A stretch of 64,000 bases of DNA from Argentina anserina (taxonomy: Eukaryota > Streptophyta > Magnoliopsida > Rosales > Rosaceae): positions 9,567,001-9,631,000 of the forward strand of contig NC_065874.1 of the NCBI RefSeq assembly GCF_933775445.1, in the 5' to 3' direction. Shown here piece after piece: positions 1 through 12,046 of this stretch; position 1 is the stretch's first letter; each line of letters starts with the position of its first letter. Below the pieces are notes generated by a model that ran no database searches, had not been told where the DNA came from, and worked only from the letters and a program-made list of their open reading frames with translations. A program made the translations under genes and the position numbers.

Positions 1-1615
1 GATCGACCATATTTCGAACTGGAGTTATCGATTGCTGAAGTGTCCACTAATGTATCATACCTTTTATATTAGATTTATAATAAAACTATCGCATTATGAA
101 GCGACTATATGAAGGAAACTTTTAGGGATCGATCGACACCATCCGATGTGATCAGTATATATATTTAGTGACCATGTAAAAATTTCATCCAATTCGGACC
201 TAGTTTGACCGTCAGAATTTCCGGTAAACTGAAAACACCACTAATTTGTCCTAAAGGAGAATCCATTACAAAAATGCGAGCGCCGAAAGCCGTTTGCATA
301 TCTGAAGTCACCTAATTTTTTTTACTTATCATGCAGGGTCGCACTGAAGAAATCTATTTGGCAAAGCCCCGGTCAATGAGGTTTTATTATGTGAAAACGC
401 CTCTTTTTTGGTTGACCGTAGGTACGAACGGTCAAACCATGTCCAAAATGGACGCAATTTTTACAGGGTCCCTAAATATATATACCAATCACATCTGCTG
501 GTGTCGATCGACCATATTTCGAATTAGAGTTGACGATCACCTAAGTGTCAACTAATGTATCATAACCTTTATATTAGGTTTAAAATAAAACTATCGCATT
601 ATGAAGCGACTATATGAAGGAAACTTCTAGGGATCGATCGATACCAGCCGATGTGATCGTTATATATATTTAGTGACCCTATAAAAATTTCATCCAATTC
701 GGACCTTATTTAACCGTCAGAATTTTTGGTAAATCGAAAACATCACTATTATGCCATAAGGGAGGACCTATTACAAATATGCGAACGCCGAAAGCCATTT
801 GCATATCTGAAATCACCTAATTTTTGTTACTTATCATGCGCGGTCGCACTAAAGAAATATATTTGGCAAAGCCCCGGTCAATGGGGTTTCAATATGTGAA
901 AACGCCTCTTTTTTAGTTAACCGTAGGTACGAGCGGTCAAACCATGTCCAAAATGGACGAAATTTTTACGGGGTCCCTAAATATATATACCAATCACATC
1001 TGCTGGTGTCGATCGACCATATTTCGAATTAGAGTTGACGATCACCTAAGTGTCAACTAATGTATCATAACCTTTATATTAGGTTTAAAATAAAACTATC
1101 GCATTATGAAGCAATTATATGAAGGAAACTTCTAGGGATCGATCGACACCAGCCGATGTGATCGGTATATATATTTAGTGACCCTATAAAAATTTCATCC
1201 AATTCGGACCTCATTTAACCGTCAGAATTTTTGGTAAATCGAAAACACCACTATTATGCCATAAGGGAGGACCTATTACAAATATGCGAACGCCGAAAGC
1301 CGTTTGCATATCTGAAATCACCTAATTTTTGTTATCTATCATGCGCGCTCGCACTAAAGAAATATATTTGGCAAAGCCCCGGTCAATAGAGTTTCAATAT
1401 GTGAAAACGCCTCTTTTTTAGTTAACCGTAGGTACGAACGGTCAAACCATGTCCAAAACGGACGAAATTTTTACGGGGTCCCTAAATATATATACCAATC
1501 ACATCTGCTGGTGTCGATCGATCATATTTCGAATTAGAGTTGGCGATTTCCTAAGTGTCAACTAATGTATCATAACATTTATATTAGGTTTAAAATAAAA
1601 CTATCGCATTATGAA
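1..1615. repeat. 505-bp tandem repeat array, 3.2 units
   Basis: Units begin with GATCGACCATATTTCGAA at 1, 506, 1011 and 1516 (GATCGATCATATTTCGAA in the last), so the period is exactly 505 bp three times; the fourth is cut at about 1615, after which the sequence is unrelated. Units 2 and 3 are nearly identical and unit 1 is more diverged. The array probably continues upstream of the window. No conserved open frame runs through the units; the short frames in it are chance. It could be a satellite or a locally expanded piece of a transposon. Confidence 0.9.
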
Positions 1616-1774
1616 GGAAGCAAGACGGCTAAAGAATGCGCCTCTTATACATTAGGTCAATTAGGTTAGAAATTATGTGCGGCTGTGAGGCCGACCACAC
1701 TATTTTTTTATTAAAAAAATAATAATAATGTAAAATTATAAATATGACAAAATGATGTCGTTTTGTAACGTTGA

Positions 1775-1965
1775 CCATTGACTTCGGGTTGTTCGGGTCG
1801 GTTCGGTTTCTAAGAGACTGAACCCAAAACCCAACCCAAATAGAATCGGTTCGGTTCGGTTTTTTTATTTTCGGTTCGGTTTGATTCGGGTTTCGGTTTG
1901 TTCGGATTCGGTTTGGGTTCGGGTCCGGTTTTTTTCGGTTTTCGGGTCAGTTTGTCCACCCCTAA
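1775..1965. repeat. GGTTCGG/TTCGGGT low-complexity patch, probable hAT-type MITE end
   Basis: Dense GGTTCGG, TTCGGTTT and TTCGGGT words, ending in TTTGTCCACCCCTA. The reverse complement of that end (TAGGGGTGGACAAA) is the usual terminus of short plant hAT-like elements whose interior is rich in this motif. I do not find the other terminus, so the element looks truncated. Confidence 0.5.
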
Positions 1966-2842
1966 TGCACGCGGTGAAAATGATAAAAGTTTATTTACAT
2001 ATAAGAACCGATCAGAAACACTCACGGTAAAAAATAAACTAATAATATTAAGGGGTACGCCACGTGTGATATATGACGAGTAAATATAACAATTTCTCGA
2101 TGGTCATGATGCTCTTTTCTTGTTTTGTTTATCAAATGGAAACATGATATTTGATTTAGCAACGTCATGTATTAGCTCGCATAAACTTAAACTACTAACT
2201 CAAAACTTATTAATTGGTTCAAAAGCAATTCCATTACCATGGTCTATTTTATAGTATTTACATATATACTGAACACATGAACAACTTATTACAAATCACA
2301 TAATGCATATGTTATACCAATAGCCGGAAATGAGTTTGTGTTGCCGATCGAAGAGGCTGTGCTCTGGTACCACGATATAGATATTTTGTACTACTGAACC
2401 CAATTTTCGTAAAGCAGACAAAGGCTGTGCTCTGGCCTTCTACTAAGGGATTTTTATTTTGGGGGTTTTTTTATAGGGATAGCTTAATCATGTTAAATAT
2501 GTTTTTTTGGTTACAATCATGTTAAACATGTTGGCCTAATTACCATCCATTTGACCCTTAATGCTTGAAAGAATTGACTTCGATCGATGATACCAGACAA
2601 TGGGGTGGGTTTTTAGAGTACTAACGCAAATGAAAGTGAAGTATGGCAACAAAAGGGTCGCTGATTGCTTCTTAAAGTCATCACATTTGCTGTAACTCGT
2701 CGATTTTCACTGCTGTTGCAAACAAAAGGAAGTAGGTCGTGCGGTGTCGTGATTGGTAGCTTTGCAAGATATATTATTGCAGAAATGACTAGCAAGAACT
2801 TAAACGCTTGCAATAGGTTGCTGATGCAACTCGAGAGATATT
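1966..2842. other. AT-rich intergenic, nothing recognised
   Basis: Short frames only, with no domain or splice pattern that I can support. Confidence 0.5.
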
Positions 2843-3200
2843 TTTTTTTGAAATGGAGGTCACCTAACTTGGTGCCTCATTCATATTATTATTAAGATAG
2901 ATAACATTGTATACTCCTACCAACATTACAACTATCTTCCAAGAGAGCATCTCGAAGAATAAAATGAGTCTCATCAATCCAAACCTCATCAACACCTCTA
3001 AAATTAGCAAGATGTGTCAATTTATTAGTAACATCATTTACTTCACGGTTGATATGCCGACAATTAAAAGAATCAAACAAAATGAAAATACTTCCTACAA
3101 TCTTCAATAATCCGGCCTAACAAATAATGAGAGATATTTCTAATGCTATCCTCATCATGTCACTCGGGCATGTATATTTAGATCAAATCAACTTTTTGAA
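2843..3200 (-). pseudogene. LINE 3' fragment with RNase H-like C-terminus and poly(A) tail
   Basis: Read on the minus strand, the frame at 2892-3107 and the damaged sequence just upstream match the C-terminal half of the plant RNase H-like domain found in non-LTR retrotransposons: a HINREVNDVTNKLTH block (family pattern RE-N-VA--LA), then a W and an acidic end. It closes with a short 3' region and an A-run (T-run on the plus strand at 2842-2850), the expected LINE tail. This is a 5'-truncated, dead copy. It could instead be a fragment of a host RNase H-like gene, but the A-tail argues for LINE. Confidence 0.6.
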
Positions 3201-5620
3201 GAACACGCTTACAATTGACTCTCTGTTTATGATGTTTTCTGAGTACATTAAAGATGGTTTTCCACATATAGGTTGTTGCATTATTATACAATAATGGCAA
3301 TAAAAATGTCCATAATGATGCGGCAAAGTAATGATCATAAGAGGAAAATTAAGGATCGATGAGATGGTTTAGCACGGGGAGCTGAAGTAATTTGTTGAAG
3401 ATGATTGACTTTTATGTACATAAGAAAATTGTGGATGGTCGATGAGGTAAACGTACTTCGATCAATATATACTTCCGTCGATTGAGGAAGCTTTCTACTT
3501 TCTTCTTCACATCAATTATTCGTCAGTTGTTTTCGGGGTAGGAGGATTCTTGCAACACAAGATTCATCACTATAACGTTAACCTACCATTAATTTATTTC
3601 TAAAATGATCTTGTCTTGAGCTATTATAGAATATTGTATGAACAATATTATGTATCATTAACATCAATCTCCACATGCATTCATACAAGAATGGGATAAT
3701 TCAGATCGATTTATGACTACATAAGTCTATCAAAGCAACGATATGTAACTGATTCTATTGCTAATTACATGACAGTCTTGCTCTTACGAATTGACGTCGA
3801 TCGATATGTGATCACAAAGTGAAAAGAACACCATCGAAAAATCTTATAATCATCTTTGATTCTGTATATTTCACGTAAGAGCTAGTAGTTCGATTCCGCC
3901 GATCCAAGGTTTTCAACCCTGCATGTATATATATGCAGAAAGTCGAGTCATGTAATGACTCACTCTTTGGAGATGACACTCTTTATTAGCGTTATATCAT
4001 AGTCGATCTCCACGAACGCAATATCTTGAAACCTACAAATAAGGGATCGGACTTGTGATTGTTGGGTTCGAACTTCGTTACATGAGGATTCCACTGAAAC
4101 GAGTACCCTTGTCCTTGCCTTCATATGAGTGATTTTGGTGCTTGGAGGGTCCATCCCATAAAAGCTTCATAAATGATAACTACTTGGGAGGGTTATGACA
4201 ATGTCAAATTGCTCTACATTATAATGGTCCATTTGGTTGCCCACTATCCAAACTTAGAGCTACTTGCATGGGGGAATGGGCGTTCCTGTTTATTGTGTTT
4301 GGCTTGTGGTTCATGAGCATTTGATCGGCATCTAGGGGCATGTGGTTTTATGAATCTTAAGTATGCTCAATACGTGAATGGCTTTTGAAGCATATAGTTC
4401 ATGATACATGGATGAGTCATGGCCGGGATTTGGATTTAATAGCTAGCTAGTGAGGAGAAATGTCTATAATTAACGGCACTGAGGTTGATCATGAAACATG
4501 CATGGTGCTCAGGTCAGATCTAATCAACCAACTCCATATATTCTTGTAAATAAGAGTGGGACTATAGTACTTTCCATCACTCCCAACTTATGAAAGAAAT
4601 TGATAATTCATCGAGCCATTTCCTTTTGGGTTCGAGAGAGGATAGGCCTATCTTGAATCCCAGTTGACCCGGTGCTTGCAATGTCATGTCAAGTGTCCCT
4701 CAAGTATATTGTCACAGTTACATTACTATCCATATCATGTTACCTGCGCTTCGGGTTTGCAAATGAGAACAGTGATGTTCTACATCATATGTAAGAACTT
4801 CCGAGATAAAGATTATCGACTTAGTCACTCCGATCCCTTCTAAGTTATTTGCTGAATGCGTACGTAAACAAGAAAATATGTGTGCCTTACGCCTAACTTG
4901 TAAATTATGAAATGTAAACAAGATGTATACCAAATAAATTTGAATATTACGAAGTCCCAATTTCGTAGCCTTACTACAAAATCAGTGAGATTATTCAAAT
5001 CATTGTCATTTGTCAATCGATTATATAGTCTCGATACTCACGACTTGAGCTTCTACCTGAGAATACGTAGACAATCACATTGACACAGCTAGCTAGTTAC
5101 AACTCCTCCTAACTAATTATTTCCCTGATTATGTATAATATTCGTCTTAGGTTTCGTTTTCATACTTGTTTTCGTCTCATGTTACGTCCATTTTCCTGAC
5201 AATTAAATAATGAATAGTAGAAAATTAACCATATCTGATCTTACAGCGACAACGAGTCGGCCAAGCCCCTTTTCTGATATTATTGGATGCTCGTAAAATT
5301 CTTCATTCACATTAAAAATGAGAAGTGAAATTGACTAAATGCATTCATGCATTTTTCTGTAGAATCAATCACAGCAATGAATTATTTAAAAAAGGCTTGG
5401 ACACCTGGCAAATGTGTAATTCGTTCTTTAGTTTTTTTTGGCATCATACGAAGCCGGGAGGACGTCGACCGAAGAGCTGATTGAACTATTGTTTTATATT
5501 GTTTTTTCAGCAACAATATACGACATCAGCAACACTAGGATATCACAATGTGTTTGTCCCGTAGAAATGTATACTTACACATATAGCATGGGTGTTTATA
5601 TATTGGCGTGTCTCTTATAG
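3201..5620. other. Intergenic, nothing recognised
   Basis: No domain-bearing frame and no terminal repeats that I could pair. The longest frames (about 60-80 codons) show no family features. Confidence 0.5.
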
Positions 5621-5624
5621 GACA

Positions 5625-5992
5625 AACTAAGGCGATAGTTGGGCGGACAGTCACCGCTTAGTGCCTAGACGATTTTAAATGATTAAATATTTATTTATTT
5701 TTATACATGTATTTTATATTATTTATATGATTTAAATATATAATGAGTAAAAAAGTGCTTATATTAATGTATAAAATCAAAATAGTCACAATTCATTCAA
5801 AGTTCATACCATAATATTAGAAATTTAGAACAAAAGGTAAATATTTTATTACAATAAAAAAATGCCTAACCCCCAAATTCAAACCGTCTAGAACCGCCTG
5901 GGCGGCCACTTAATCACCCGACGCTACGGATAACCAAATAGCCTAAAAACGCAACGGTGACTCGCCGCCTAACGCCTATGCGGCCGTTTTTT
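5625..5992. repeat. Short inverted-repeat element rich in GGCGG/CCGCC words
   Basis: The left arm (GGCGGACAGTCACCGCTTAG) and the reverse complement of the right arm (GGCGGCGAGTCACCG...) match imperfectly around an AT-rich core of about 180 bp. This fits a degraded non-autonomous DNA element. I did not find a clear target duplication. Confidence 0.4.
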
Positions 5993-6324
5993 TAGAACAA
6001 TGATTACAATATACCTGCCAAATGTTTCAATTTTCACATTGTTTCTCACAATTGACAAGTAAATTCTTCTTGATTGCGTACTTCTCAACTTTCAACTTAT
6101 TTTAATTTCACCTTGAAATCAAATGGTGAACATAATTATTTTAACTTACGGTTGTTTTGTTTTCAATATTTATTTCTATTATACTCTTATAATCATAACC
6201 CACTTTTTCCATGAAAATGGGTGTTAAATCACAATCTAACCCTTACATTATAGACTATATTAAAATAAATTTTAATAAACAAAAATAATGTAGTAATAAA
6301 CAAAATAGTGTAAAAACTAAGGGC

Positions 6325-6341
6325 GGGGGGGGGGGGGGGGG
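6325..6341 (+). repeat. Poly(G) run of 17 inside a transposon terminus
   Basis: An uninterrupted G17 replaces what should be about five Gs at the end of the terminal inverted repeat, judged from the opposite terminus (CCCCC at 8557-8561). Confidence 0.9.
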
Positions 6342-7169
6342 TGTATTCGATCAGGAGTTTATTAGATTGTTTTGGATTTTTAAAGTCTATGGGTATTCAA
6401 TTTAGATTTTAAAAAGTCTTTTAAAATATTGTGGTATTCAATAACTCACGACTTTGACAGATTTTACTAGATGGCTGATTTTGATAGATTTTAAGACCCT
6501 AGGTATAAATATCAGCCCCTCTCAAGAATCCGCTCTCTAACCATCAGATTTTGAAGAACTTCTATTCTCTCTTGCTTTGACGATGAACATACGACGAACT
6601 GGTCTTGACAAACGAGCAAAAAGGATCAAATCCAAACCTTTAGCTAGGTAATTGTCTTTCTCTCCTTTGTATTTCTTTCGCCTTGTGGTCTTCACCTTCA
6701 AATCTTTTGGGTTTGGCCTGGGGATGAATTTTCTGGTGAACTCATAAACCATAAAAAAGAGATTTGGGGTATTCTCTTGTTAATTTATCAATATGGATTC
6801 AGTATGTTGAAATTTCTTAAACTCCAATGCGCAGGTGGGTTATCAAATAAATTGTGGGATTACCTTGATTACTTGATATGTCAAAACTCAAAATTGTACA
6901 TCATATTTGATTGGGATTAATTGGTTTCTTACACCAGTGATATGCGTAATTGTGGATTAGAAGGAACTACTCTTGTAGAATCATTATTAGGATTTAAAGA
7001 CAAGCTAGGGAGCTAATAGCGTCAAGATTTCTTGATATGCATACATTTTGAATGTGTGAGCAGTCCATGAGGTGTATAGGATAGATTACGACACCCATGA
7101 ATATGCATGGACTTGAGAGATGTGCAAAGACCAATTGCAATGTGAGTAATATGAGTTAAATGGTGAAAA

Positions 7170-7171
<2 letters not shown>

Positions 7172-7211
<40 letters not shown>
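7172..7211. repeat. (TA)n microsatellite
   Basis: About 20 uninterrupted TA dinucleotides. Confidence 0.95.
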
Positions 7212-7213
<2 letters not shown>

Positions 7214-8565
7214 AATTTCTGAGAGAATTGGCCTATCCAATTTCTGGCACATAAGTAAGACCCCATATATATTTAATTTTGAGAGAAGTGAGACTGGTTA
7301 GGTTTCTACTTAGAATACTCTAAAATAGGCATGATTCTAGGTCTTCTTCTATCACCAACTTCTGGAGAGATGGAAAATAAGTTGGAGCATTTAATTATCA
7401 ATTGCTTGAGTAGTCGGTTAAGTGTGTACTATATATCTATAAAGGAATTTACAAGGTTAATTTGATCACATGTACAAACTAGAAAAGGAAGAATAACTAT
7501 TCCTTGGCCATATGACATTAAATTTTTCATTGTAAAATTAAGGTTGTTACTTTGCTTTTACATTAACTATGAAGATTTTCTTATGTTTATTATCAATCTT
7601 GATGCATGTTTGATAAATACTGCTGAAGGTCCCTCATGTTGCAATGGATATAGGAGATGATACAACTCTGGACAGGAGCACTTAAGGCATATATATAAAT
7701 TCTGCTCAAGGTCCCTCATGTTGAGACTCACCCAAAATGGAACGTAAAACTCTCCAGAAAACAACAAAAGAAAAGGTTATGGTGTGAGTTTGCAAAACTC
7801 CATTTCTTTTATCCATCTGCTAGCATATATATAATAAGATAACTGGTGGTGATGTTGAAGGCAATGAGTGTCCATACTCAGAGATGCCTATGGGCAAAAA
7901 GAGTGAGATTTCTTCTTGCCATGAATTATATTGCTTGTAATGATCTTTTGTATATCATGCATATTGCCCACTGATTCTAAAACCCATGCATGTATCTTTT
8001 GTATATATATCACTCAGTATCTATGTTATCGTTGTTGGTTATCATTAATTAAGATAAATTGTGTTGTATGGATTTTGCCATGGATATTTGTCAACCTTTT
8101 TTTGATTTTGTAATATGATATTGCCGGAGGAAGATAATAAGACAATCTAGACCAATTGCAGGACTCAACACCAAGATTAACTCTTTCTTGGACCTAAATT
8201 GTTGGAATTTGGAAAACTGTTTTGGTTGATAATGCAGACTTTCTTAAGGAATTGCAGTAAGCAAGAGTGATTGTATTAAGCGGAAGTATCCCAATAGTGT
8301 TTTCTCATATGAATAAGATGTAATCCAGCTTCTATGTTAGTAGTAGTCAATAGTGGGCTACTAGCACTCTGAATGTCATTATCTGTTTAGTAGTTAAAAA
8401 AAACTTTGTAGACTTATAGAATCCAAAATAATATCAATAATTCAATCTAGTAAAATCTGTTTAACTCCGTATAGAGTTAAAACAATCCATAGAATTAGAA
8501 GAATTCATTGAGTTTTTAAAGTCTGCAAGAATCTTTTAAAATATGGATTGAATACACCCCCATAA

Positions 8566-9011
8566 TTCTCATTATTTTCCCCCTAAAATCTCTTTATAAC
8601 TTCTCATCCCCAGATTTTTCTCTAACACCCACGTATCACACACATGTGTGTGTTTTGTTTCTAGTGTAAATTTAAAGATTTTAAGCATGAATCTTATAGT
8701 TGGTTAGTAACTGTAAAAACTACGTACTCTCATATAAGTAATATTACATCCTAAGCGAAATTCTTATTTACAAGCAAATTTTATGCCTTAAATGAGTACG
8801 TACGTTTCAAGGGGAACCGAGTAACCAACACATGTTTTTACCAAAAGTAGATGTGCATGACGTTTTATATAATTCTCAGATAGCCACGTTATACACCCAC
8901 TTACTTCATCATAGAGGAAGATAGTTGTAGTTAGCGGTCGTCTTCCTTCTTCAATTAGTAAAGGCGAACGTACCCTCGATTATTTATTCTGACCAGAGGC
9001 TATCTACGTGG
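8566..9011. other. Intergenic, nothing recognised
   Basis: AT-rich, with a short ACACATGTGTGTGT palindromic stretch near 8640. No gene. Confidence 0.5.
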
Positions 9012-9019
9012 GTATATAT

Positions 9020-9628
9020 CTAGGCTGTACAGAATCGGGTACGGGTACGTAGAAGCAAAACGTTTGAAAACGCGGAAGTGTGTTTTCAAAAATTCTAAGA
9101 AGCGGGTACGTTTTGAAAACGTCGAAATAAAAAAATATATAAATTATACAAAAAATAAATATATATATAAATTATACAAAAAATAAATATAATAACAAAT
9201 TTTTAGTTTAAGTAACTCAAAATCTCAAATAACTTAAATAACTTGGTGTTCGACATTCGAAATAATACAAATATAATGAGAGATCTAGGTATCAACAAGA
9301 GAGAATGAGGATCGACGACTTGGCGGGAGATCAAAAATATGTCGAAATAAGTCATTTAACTTGACGAATGTAGGTCTAGCCCTTCATTTTAAAAATAAAA
9401 AAAACATAAAAAAACCTTTATTTTTTGGAAACTCGTGTTTCCACCGAGTTTTTGAAATTCAGAAACTCGTTTTTCCACTACGTTTCCAAAACTCATTTTT
9501 CTGGAAACACGTTTCCGGGCGTTTCGAGCACGTTTCCGGCGCGTTTCTGGGCGTTTCCGGACATTTCTGGAGTGGTTCCGCTTCGGAAGCGGGAAACGTG
9601 GGTGTAGGCACGTTTCCATGCTTCCTAG
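9020..9628. mobile_element. hAT-like element of a GAAGCG/CGCTTCC-armed family, copy 1
   Basis: Terminal CTAGG...CCTAG is flanked by a perfect 8-bp duplication GTATATAT (9012-9019 and 9629-9636), which is the hAT signature. The left arm is rich in GGGTACG and GAAACGCGGAAG words, and the right arm carries the complementary CGTTTCC words, so the ends can fold back on each other. No transposase is visible. Copy 2 at 10888-11713 shares its first 80 or so bases. Confidence 0.7.
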
Positions 9629-9650
9629 GTATATATTATATATGTATATG

Positions 9651-9847
9651 TGTTCTAGAAATTACTATAATATCCTTATGTGTGTCTTAGTCTAATTAAG
9701 TTTTCTATTAAGGATATATTTGCATCTCTATAATAAATTAGGATTTCAAATCCTACGAGATTTAGGTTTATGTAATGCATATATATAGATCCTCATATCA
9801 TTTAATAAAATTACTGTTTTTATCCAAATTATCTCTTATTTCTTACA
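9651..9847 (+). repeat. Degraded solo LTR of the copia family at 15660-22320
   Basis: Begins TGTTCTAG and ends TTACA. Along its length it aligns with the reverse complement of the 184-bp LTRs at 15660 and 22137, sharing a TGTGTCTTAG word, the centre AAATCCTACG-GATT, and TGTAATGC-TATATATAG. The best flanking pentamers do not match, so it is old or its ends are mis-set by a few bases. Confidence 0.6.
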
Positions 9848-10044
9848 TTTAATATAGAAAAAATTTCACCATTGGTACCCAAACTTTTGTGGCAAGGTCA
9901 ATGTAGTACTCATACTCTAAGTTGTACAAATGTAGTACCCAAAACGTTATTCGCTATCAATGAGGGGTTTGACACTAAATTCTATCACGGCTCTGATTTT
10001 TGGGTCATGTGTCTAGCACGTGACCACTAAAAAAAGGGGTAAAA

Positions 10045-10089
10045 TTGACCATTCTCCCTAAAGAGTGTTGTCGCCGTAATAACAACCCA

Positions 10090-10140
<51 letters not shown>

Positions 10141-10533
10141 CTTGCCGACTCTTCCTTGGGCGTCGAGCCTTTCCCTAAGGTCTCTAGAGCCAAGCTCCGC
10201 CTCATGTGTAGCTATAACGACCACATCATCCCTCTACCACATGACAAGTTGCTCTGCTACGTCGGCGGTGAGACTCGCATTTTCGTCACCGATCGCCACT
10301 CCTCCCTATCCAACATATGCTTTCGCCTCTCCCAAACGCTCCTCAATGATCGGTCGTTCATGCTCAAGTACCAACTCCCCACGGAGGATCTTGACTCACT
10401 CATCTCCATCACCATCGACGAGGATCTCGACAACATGGTGGAGAAGTACGACCGCACCATCTCGTCCTCGTCGCCGCTAAAGCCTTGGATGTTCTGTGTG
10501 TCTGAATCAACTCTCCTCGTCCTCGCGATGTAG
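10045..10533 (+). pseudogene. Captured PB1-domain gene fragment inside Pack-MULE
   Basis: The frame of 162 codons opens in the TIR, crosses a (CT)22 run translated as Leu-Ser repeats, then from about residue 50 shows a PB1 (Phox/Bem1p, octicosapeptide) domain. Visible landmarks are KLRLMCSY near the start, PHDKLLCYVGG, TRIFVTDRH, LKYQLP and the acidic strip SITIDEDLDNMVEKYD, typical of the plant PB1-only/kinase-linked proteins. PB1 domains mediate protein-protein pairing. The frame stops soon after the domain, so whatever followed in the parent gene (for example a kinase) is missing. The start codon lies in transposon sequence, so any product would be a chimera. Whether it is expressed is unknown; I call it a gene fragment. 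Confidence 0.75.
10093..10136 (+). repeat. (TC)22 microsatellite
   Basis: Uninterrupted, just upstream of the PB1 coding sequence; typical of a 5' UTR pyrimidine tract carried along with the captured gene. Confidence 0.95.
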
Positions 10534-10887
10534 TTAAACTAGCCAGTAATACCGATGGTTGTGGGAAAACCAGTCCAAAAGGTTGAAACATCACACTTAC
10601 ACTAGTACGACGATGGCCACCGTGGTGAGCACTCCAAGGGCTTAGACGAACATCATCTCCTAGATCGAGCTCAGACGACTGCCGTGGTGCACCAGATATG
10701 GCACAAAGTAAGGAGAGGGCAAGGCGACCTTCTCATAGCTCCTATCACGACTCTCTAAGGTGGAGACAAGAGGAGTGCTGATGTTCGCCGGCGCCGAGGT
10801 CGGAAGTCGATGGAAGCACAAGTGGCGGAGGAGGAGGTGGCGATACGGTGATCATCAAAGTGATGATGGTTAAGAGAAGCCTGAACA

Positions 10888-11713
10888 CTAGGCTGCATGG
10901 AATCGGGTGCGGGTACGTGGAAGCGAAGCGTTTGGAAACGCGGAAGCGTTTTTTTTCCAAAAATTAAGGAAGCGGGTGCGTTTTGGAAGCGTCGGAATAA
11001 TATATATATATATATATATTATATTTTTATATTTTATTTTTAATTATTTTATCTAGTATTAAAATAATTAGTTAACTATTAATGACTTATTTTCTATCCC
11101 ATGATTATCTTTGATTATAGCATTATTAAAGCTTCATTTCAAAATTCAAACAAAAGAATGTACAACATAGTGTGAAAGTGTTGGACACGTGCAAGTCAAA
11201 GAGACATGACTAGATGAAATTGATAAAAAAAAAAGTCCGTCTTCCCTCTGTCTCTCTCTCTCATATGGATTTTTTTTCATATCTCTCCACAACTCTCTGT
11301 CTTTTCTATATATCTTTCTCTCATCTAGATTTTCCTGATATCTCTTTCCCATATTTCTGACACATATTAGATTGATTGATGTTATTCATCTTTAACCGCT
11401 TAACGAAATAAATAAGAAGATGAAACGACAAGAAGAGTCTCAAGACATTGATTGATGAAATAGAGGTAGAGAAGGAATCACCCTTCCAATTTGGAAGTCA
11501 AAGCTTCCGCCGCGCTTCCAATTTGGAAGCCAACGCTTCCAATTTAGAAGCCAACGCTTCCGTCGCGCTTCCAATTTGGAAGCCAACGCTTCCGCCGCGC
11601 TTCCAAACCCACCTTTTTCGGAATCGTGCTTCCGTCGCGCTTCCCCGCGCTTCCGAGCGCTTCCGCTTCCGAAGCGGGAATCGGTCTTCCAACCAAGCTT
11701 CCGTGCTATGTAG
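10888..11713. mobile_element. hAT-like element of the GAAGCG/CGCTTCC-armed family, copy 2, nested in the Pack-MULE
   Basis: Starts CTAGGCTGCATGG; the reverse-complemented right end is CTACATAGCACGG. A perfect 8-bp duplication CCTGAACA sits at 10880-10887 and 11714-11721. The left arm has the same GAATCGGGTGCGGGTACGTG-type opening as copy 1. The right arm (11500-11700) is a run of CGCTTCC/GGAAGC words with direct repeats of CTTCCAATTTGGAAGCCAAC. The core is AT-rich, with CT-rich words. No transposase seen. Confidence 0.75.
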
Positions 11714-12046
11714 CCTGAACATAAGAGTGGAGGATGGAAGAGTAGCCATGAGAGATAATCAAGTTTTCAAAATCACATTAACAAAAATTGGAGTGAAAAA
11801 AATGGCGGGAAAATTTGATTTGAACGTACATAGGCTTATTTAAGTAAAACCCATATTTTTAGTGGGCACATGCTGGACACATGATCTAGAAAACAGAGCT
11901 GTGACGAAATTTGGCGTCAGACCCCTCATTAATAGCGAATAACGATTTTTGGTAATACATTGGTACAACTTAAAGTATGTGTACTACATTGATTGATCTT
12001 GCCACAAGAATTTGGATACCGATAGTGAAATTTTTTCTTTAATTAA

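Larger units (their letters stand above)
6321..8562. mobile_element. PIF/Harbinger-like non-autonomous element, 2.2 kb
   Basis: The left end reads G-run then TGTATTCGATC; the reverse complement of the right end reads GGGGGTGTATTCAATC. Subterminal sequence is also shared, with TTTTAAAAGA and AGACTTTAAAAACTC words in both arms. TAA lies just outside each end (6318-6320 and 8563-8565), the expected 3-bp target duplication. The interior has a TATA-like word near 6500 followed by a short basic 22-codon frame at 6583, but no transposase domain that I recognise. Superfamily is inferred from TIR style and TAA; hAT or another group is not excluded. Confidence 0.55.
9857..12037. mobile_element. Pack-MULE with ~190-bp terminal inverted repeats and captured PB1 gene piece
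   Basis: The left arm (9857 to about 10050) and the reverse complement of the right arm (about 11845-12037) match base by base with scattered differences, both opening GAAAAAATTTCAC and sharing GTTATTCGCTAT and ATGAGGGGT. Flanks TTTAATATA (9848-9856) and TTTAATTAA (12038-12046) match at 7 of 9 bases, the length expected for Mutator-like insertions. Between the arms lies GC-rich, gene-like DNA with a PB1 domain plus a nested hAT-like element. No MULE transposase is present, so it would need help in trans. Confidence 0.8.

Noticed and set aside
331..555. 74-codon frame in the 505-bp array
   Set aside because: Not kept in the other repeat units, so chance.
3880..3915. AGTTCGATTCCGCC resembling a tRNA B box
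   Set aside because: No matching A box or cloverleaf at the right spacing upstream.
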